The position numbers and the translations under genes were made by a program. From NCBI GenBank assembly GCA_916613615.1, contig OU744736.1:6170224-6234223 (forward strand): DNA of 64,000 nucleotides, given 5' to 3'. This DNA comes from Steromphala cineraria (lineage: Eukaryota; Mollusca; Gastropoda; Trochida; Trochidae). This document shows, piece by piece, positions 60,181 to 64,000 of this stretch (position 1 is its first letter; every line of letters starts with the position of its first letter). The notes beneath the pieces were generated by a model. That model ran no database searches, was not told the origin of the DNA, and saw only the letters and a list, made by a program, of their open reading frames with translations.

Positions 60181-61115
60181 GGGGAGACCGGGGCAGGCAC
60201 GTCCCCGGAGCATGTTCGTATTTTCGCTGTAATTTTTGTTCGGGGCCATTTTAACTTAAATTGATAATCACTGACAGACAACATGACCTTACTTCCACAC
60301 TGACTTTAAAATGGTGACAGTCCAACACGTTCTTTACAAACTGTGGAAGAAAACCCGTTTTTCAACTAGTTGTGTAAAATATTCGACTTCAGTTCACTAT
60401 TTTTTTGACAAATATTGACTATGTTTAGGAATATGTTCTTAATTGAGCATAAACCAACATGCCGAGACGTATATGTAACCAACAAGTTATTTTGGTTCGA
60501 GGTCTGTGTATTTTCGCAGTAAAGAAAAAAGAGCAACCGTGGTTTGTGGGGTACGTTCGGTCATTACAGGCGGGGCACATTCGGCCGTGAGGAAGGTCAC
60601 AACAATGTTAAGGTCCTCCTCGAAACCATTTTTCTAAAGGTCATCCTCCTCAAAAGTACCCTCTTGAAGGTCCCTGAATAGTAGGCTCCTCTTCTCCTCC
60701 TCTTACGAATTCTTTTCGTAATAGAAAGTTAACTGAGTCCAGATCGTTATAAAATATGTTTTTGTAAAGTAAGGTAGTATTTTGTCTGTCCCAATTATTG
60801 AATACTATGAGTAGTGTCTTATCTCTCTTTAATTGTTGTAGGCTGAACATGTTCTGCTTGTTCCCAAGGATGGCCGAACCTGCCCCTGAGGGGAAACCGA
60901 ACTTACCCCGATGCGGGGCATGTTCGGTTTTTCAACTCGTTGTCTTTAAAGCTAAGTTATTGGCAAACTAGTTACGTTAGGCACTTTCGACAATTATTGC
61001 AATAAAGTTAAGATATGGTTCAATATATGTACAAACGTACACTAGTATATTGCGAAAAAAACAACTCATTATTTACATTTTAGTGAAAAGGGGACGTGCC
61101 TGCCCCGGTCTCCCC
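60181..61115. mobile_element. 935-bp element with GC-rich TIRs
   Basis: A perfect 26-bp inverted repeat starts GGGGAGACCGGGGCAGGCAC at 60181 and ends at 61115. TA lies on both sides (60179-60180, 61116-61117), either a TA target duplication or part of the TIR. Inside, variants of GGGGCACGTTCGG recur in both orientations (60203-60211, 60550-60558, 60572-60582, 60870-60882, 60895-60908, 60915-60930). No transposase is seen. Confidence 0.7.
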
Positions 61116-63460
61116 TACCTCTAGGTATGCCCTTTCTTTTCATATATTCCCATTCCCACCCTGTATGTTATAATTAGTGTGTCAATTGCTTCATGTTTTG
61201 GTACTTCATATGTCGAACATGTGTGGGACAGATATATGAAACAAAACTACTTATTTAAGTCCTAGAAAACTGAAATCTAGTGGACACACTCCGTGACTAA
61301 TGAGAAATATGATTTATATCGGTTGTGACACTGTGACTGTGTCCCTATTTGATTGTCCGTATCATACTGAACTGAGAATGACTATTTACCGTATCATACT
61401 GAACTGAGAATGACTATTTACCGAAACGTTTCTTCTCAATGAGAAGTGTAATAGGATACACGTCAATTTTTTATCTCCGTTTATAAAAAATGGCATGGAT
61501 CTTAGACAAAACGTGTTAAATGGAAATTCGTGATCTATGCTTTGTCTGCAAAACTTAAACTATTCTTTGTTTAATCCTGCATATCTGTGAATCAATATTC
61601 CAGTGTTATATCCACGGGCATCTCTGTAAAGACAATATATATATGTGTGTATATCATTGTATATGGACCAGAGGCCCCAAGTACAATAAACGTGTTTTGA
61701 CTTTGACTTTTGACTTTGACTCCTTACATCAAAGGGCCAGAGCTCAATGTGCTTAGATCCTATTTCATATTCCCTCCAGAACGAAGGTCGAGAATGCTGA
61801 AGTATTTTGTACATCTCCTTCACTTATGAGGATGATAAGTTATAGCCTTAGTGACTCTGACGAACGCTGCACTTGGTTCAATTGTCTCATTTATACGACC
61901 GCTTTTGTTGTCATCATGGTATTATCATTTCAATCGCTTCTAGCCTATCAGCATTTGATTTACGTGTATATTATCATGTGAGTCAACATTTCACATATGA
62001 TTACCAGGAACTAAATCCATGTAAGGACCTTTTTACATGTTGCTAAACTAATTTATTTCGGATGTATGGATGATATTATATGTACGAGGAAGTTCTATGT
62101 TGGTCATGATATGTACTACTACTACTTATGTGATGTAAAAAAAGGACGTAGCATAAGTTTTATTTTCCTGGAGTAGTATTGCCTGTATGCCCAATGCTTG
62201 ACAGCTGACCCAGTTCTGTTTGAAGTACATATAAAAATAGACTTTCAATTTGAAACATTCGTAGTTTGTATCAAAGAATGAACAGGAAATTAATTTTTCT
62301 TCAAAAGTGGATGTTTAAATCTCAGAAGATGATAATAACGTGTTAATAGTGCACAATGGTTTCTTCATCAGTTGATATAGATACTGTCTTTACATGAAAT
62401 GAAGATGGTTAGTTATAATTTCATGCTCTTCTCCCTGGTGCAGTTCAAAAGCAAGTTTGTTACTTTTTTAAAAGTACAACCAAGCTCAAATTGGAAATAG
62501 TATATTGAGTTTTTGCTTGTAATGCTATCTGAGACCATTGTATACTCAATATTGTGTGTATATATCGACAATGGTCAGGGAAACACGACTCTGACCTGTT
62601 TCGATACTTTTTGACCTTTGTTCTATTGACATCGGTATAGGGTGTATGTATATAGTAATGCGTAACCCACCGCCTTCTCCGCATAAGCGGCTGTGTTCGA
62701 TCGCACTCAATGTATCTAGGAGAGTCTTTGTTTCATTCTCTAAACTAATTGCTTCCCCTCCTAACAGGGCTATCAGAACAAAGATCCACTTGAATAGTCT
62801 CTGGGAGCAGAGACTGAAGTAACGGTGACTGTTCATAATAGTAGTCTTCTTACAGGATTGCTACAACAAACGACGGTGTTACTATTTCAATGTTCGTGTA
62901 TTATTATTATATAGATATTTATATAGCGTGTGTATTTGGGGGTTGTAATTCTAGGTATATATTTGCAAGATACGTAAGTCCATTCGAGGGTTTTATCAGA
63001 AAACTGAAATTAATTCATTATCATTCATTTAAGTCTATTTGATCTGTGAAATTCTGATTTATGTTGTTAGATGTATCTCACAAAAGGCCATAATCAACGC
63101 CACAATAGAAATACAGAAAACACGAACTAGGAGAGATCATATTCTTATACGTTGGGATCGTCAATTTATTGTATTCTGTTCTACAAAGGTTGGCAACAAA
63201 AGTACCAAGAGCACATTTACCTTAATCGTTTACATACTAGTTCGTATAAGAAGTTCAATTTACCCTAGGCTGTAAATAAATAAAAATAGCCTTTCAACAA
63301 AAGGCCCAGGTAAGCACTGTGCGTTTTGATGAAGTCATTGCGCTCCCATTAGGAAATAATTGTCAACAAATTCCCTGATTTATGATTTTTTCCTTATTTT
63401 TCAAAATTATTTTGTATTTAAATCATAATGTTAAACAATTTCCTTGTCACGTTGCATTTT
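61116..63460. other. intergenic with repeat remnants
   Basis: 61255-61330 and 61730-61860 resemble the unit of the repeat at 45388-45740 (CTAGAAAACTGAA, ACTCCGTGACTAATGAG). 61365-61420 holds a duplicated CCGTATCATACTGAACTGAG segment. Elsewhere nothing is recognised. Confidence 0.45.
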
Positions 63461-63537
63461 GCGCCTGCGCATAGGCAAGCATTCAATTCAGATGAGGAAG
63501 AACTATGATCATGTGATACGTGTAAGAGCACATGTGC

Positions 63538-63544
63538 TTATATT
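63538..63544 (+). promoter_or_regulatory. possible TATA-like box of the right-edge gene
   Basis: TTATATT lies 53 bp before the candidate start codon at 63597. A GCGCCTGCGCA motif resembling an NRF1 site lies at 63461-63471. Both are motif matches only. Confidence 0.25.
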
Positions 63545-63596
63545 GGGCGTGTTCAGTCGAGAAGAGTCACACACTAGTCTAGCTGCCTGCATCATC

Positions 63597-63642
63597 ATGA
63601 AGTCCCTTGTCTTCATCATCGCTCTCTCCCTTCTTTACGTTG
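63597..63642 (+). CDS. candidate signal-peptide first exon (partial gene)
   Basis: ATG opens MKSLVFIIALSLLYVG, a compact hydrophobic signal-peptide core after one Lys. It ends in GTTG followed by GTAAGT, a consensus donor at 63643. The gene would continue to the right, outside the window; no second exon is visible before 64000. Small secreted proteins often have this first-exon form, but the product cannot be named. Confidence 0.45.
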
Positions 63643-63837
63643 GTAAGTATTTATGCTTTTTTATCATCTTCTCTTTAGCTTGTCACTTAAAACATAATTA
63701 AAATTCGTTCTTGATCTTTAGTTATTTTGTATATGTCTTAAAAGAAATCTGACTTCTTTCTTTTTCAACTTGAATGATTGAAAGCCATATGATGCATACT
63801 TATGAAAAGCCCTATATATACATATATATCATCATCC

Positions 63838-63924
63838 CCACTTTGTCCATTTTGCCAAACGGAAATCGAAACAATTAACCACATGTCATGGGATTGTGAA
63901 CTTATCTTCAATTTATGGAAATAA
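63838..63924 (+). pseudogene. LINE C-terminal zinc-finger fragment
   Basis: The frame reads PLCPFCQTEIETINHMSWDC followed by ELIFNLWK and a stop. The C-x2-C, H and C spacing matches the Cys/His motif after the RT of several LINE clades. Only this fragment is visible here, in the intron after the candidate signal-peptide exon. Confidence 0.6.
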
Positions 63925-64000
63925 ATAGAATTATGGTGAAATTATGTACAATTGAAATTGGAATTCACAAACAAGATTATAATATTAAGAATGAAAGGAA

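Overview
This is animal DNA, most likely from a bivalve or other mollusc. It is AT-rich, its genes are split by GT-AG introns, and it is crowded with hairpin MITEs, CR1-like LINEs and a DIRS-type tyrosine-recombinase retrotransposon. The species assignment is an inference from repeat style and gene family; no species marker was seen.

The cellular content is a plus-strand tandem array of three paralogous seven-exon genes (5884-14260, 31557-36865, 42554-49765). They belong to the Gfo/Idh/MocA oxidoreductase family and best match dimeric trans-1,2-dihydrobenzene-1,2-diol dehydrogenase (DHDH). All 21 exons can be placed and each gene translates without a stop to 326, 327 and 339 residues. Intron phases are identical in all three (0,1,0,1,0,1). 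Gene 1 carries a second, in-frame terminal exon at 14863-14978. Exon 3 of genes 1 and 3 is almost identical while the other exons differ, which suggests exon-scale gene conversion. Two candidate signal-peptide first exons, one near each end (2717-2786 minus, 63597-63642 plus), may belong to genes that mostly lie outside the window.

The rest is mobile DNA in layers. (i) 95-895: an 801-bp TIR element with a TTA target duplication. (ii) 8089-12489, inside intron 4 of gene 1: a 4.4-kb TIR transposon with a TTA duplication and a minus-strand XPG/FEN-like nuclease with a CXC tail, resembling Academ. (iii) 15380-18315: a decayed minus-strand CR1-like LINE, itself hit by a MITE. (iv) 22134-31259: a Mutator-like long-TIR element with a perfect 9-bp duplication, split by a 6.3-kb DIRS element (22995-29299). 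The DIRS element has gag, RT/RNase H/methyltransferase-like and tyrosine recombinase regions plus the expected internal complementary region. (v) 39811-41110: a 5'-truncated CR1-like LINE. (vi) 50225-51733: another LINE remnant. (vii) 52690-55510: a 2.8-kb ACT-based satellite. (viii) 57674-59924: a TIR element with a 6-bp duplication whose termini are arrays of a 21-bp unit, each holding a palindrome centred on TACGTA. (ix) 60181-61115: a GC-rich-TIR element.

Several hairpin elements lie in introns close to DHDH exons, so transposons have shaped intron length here and possibly splicing and exon duplication.
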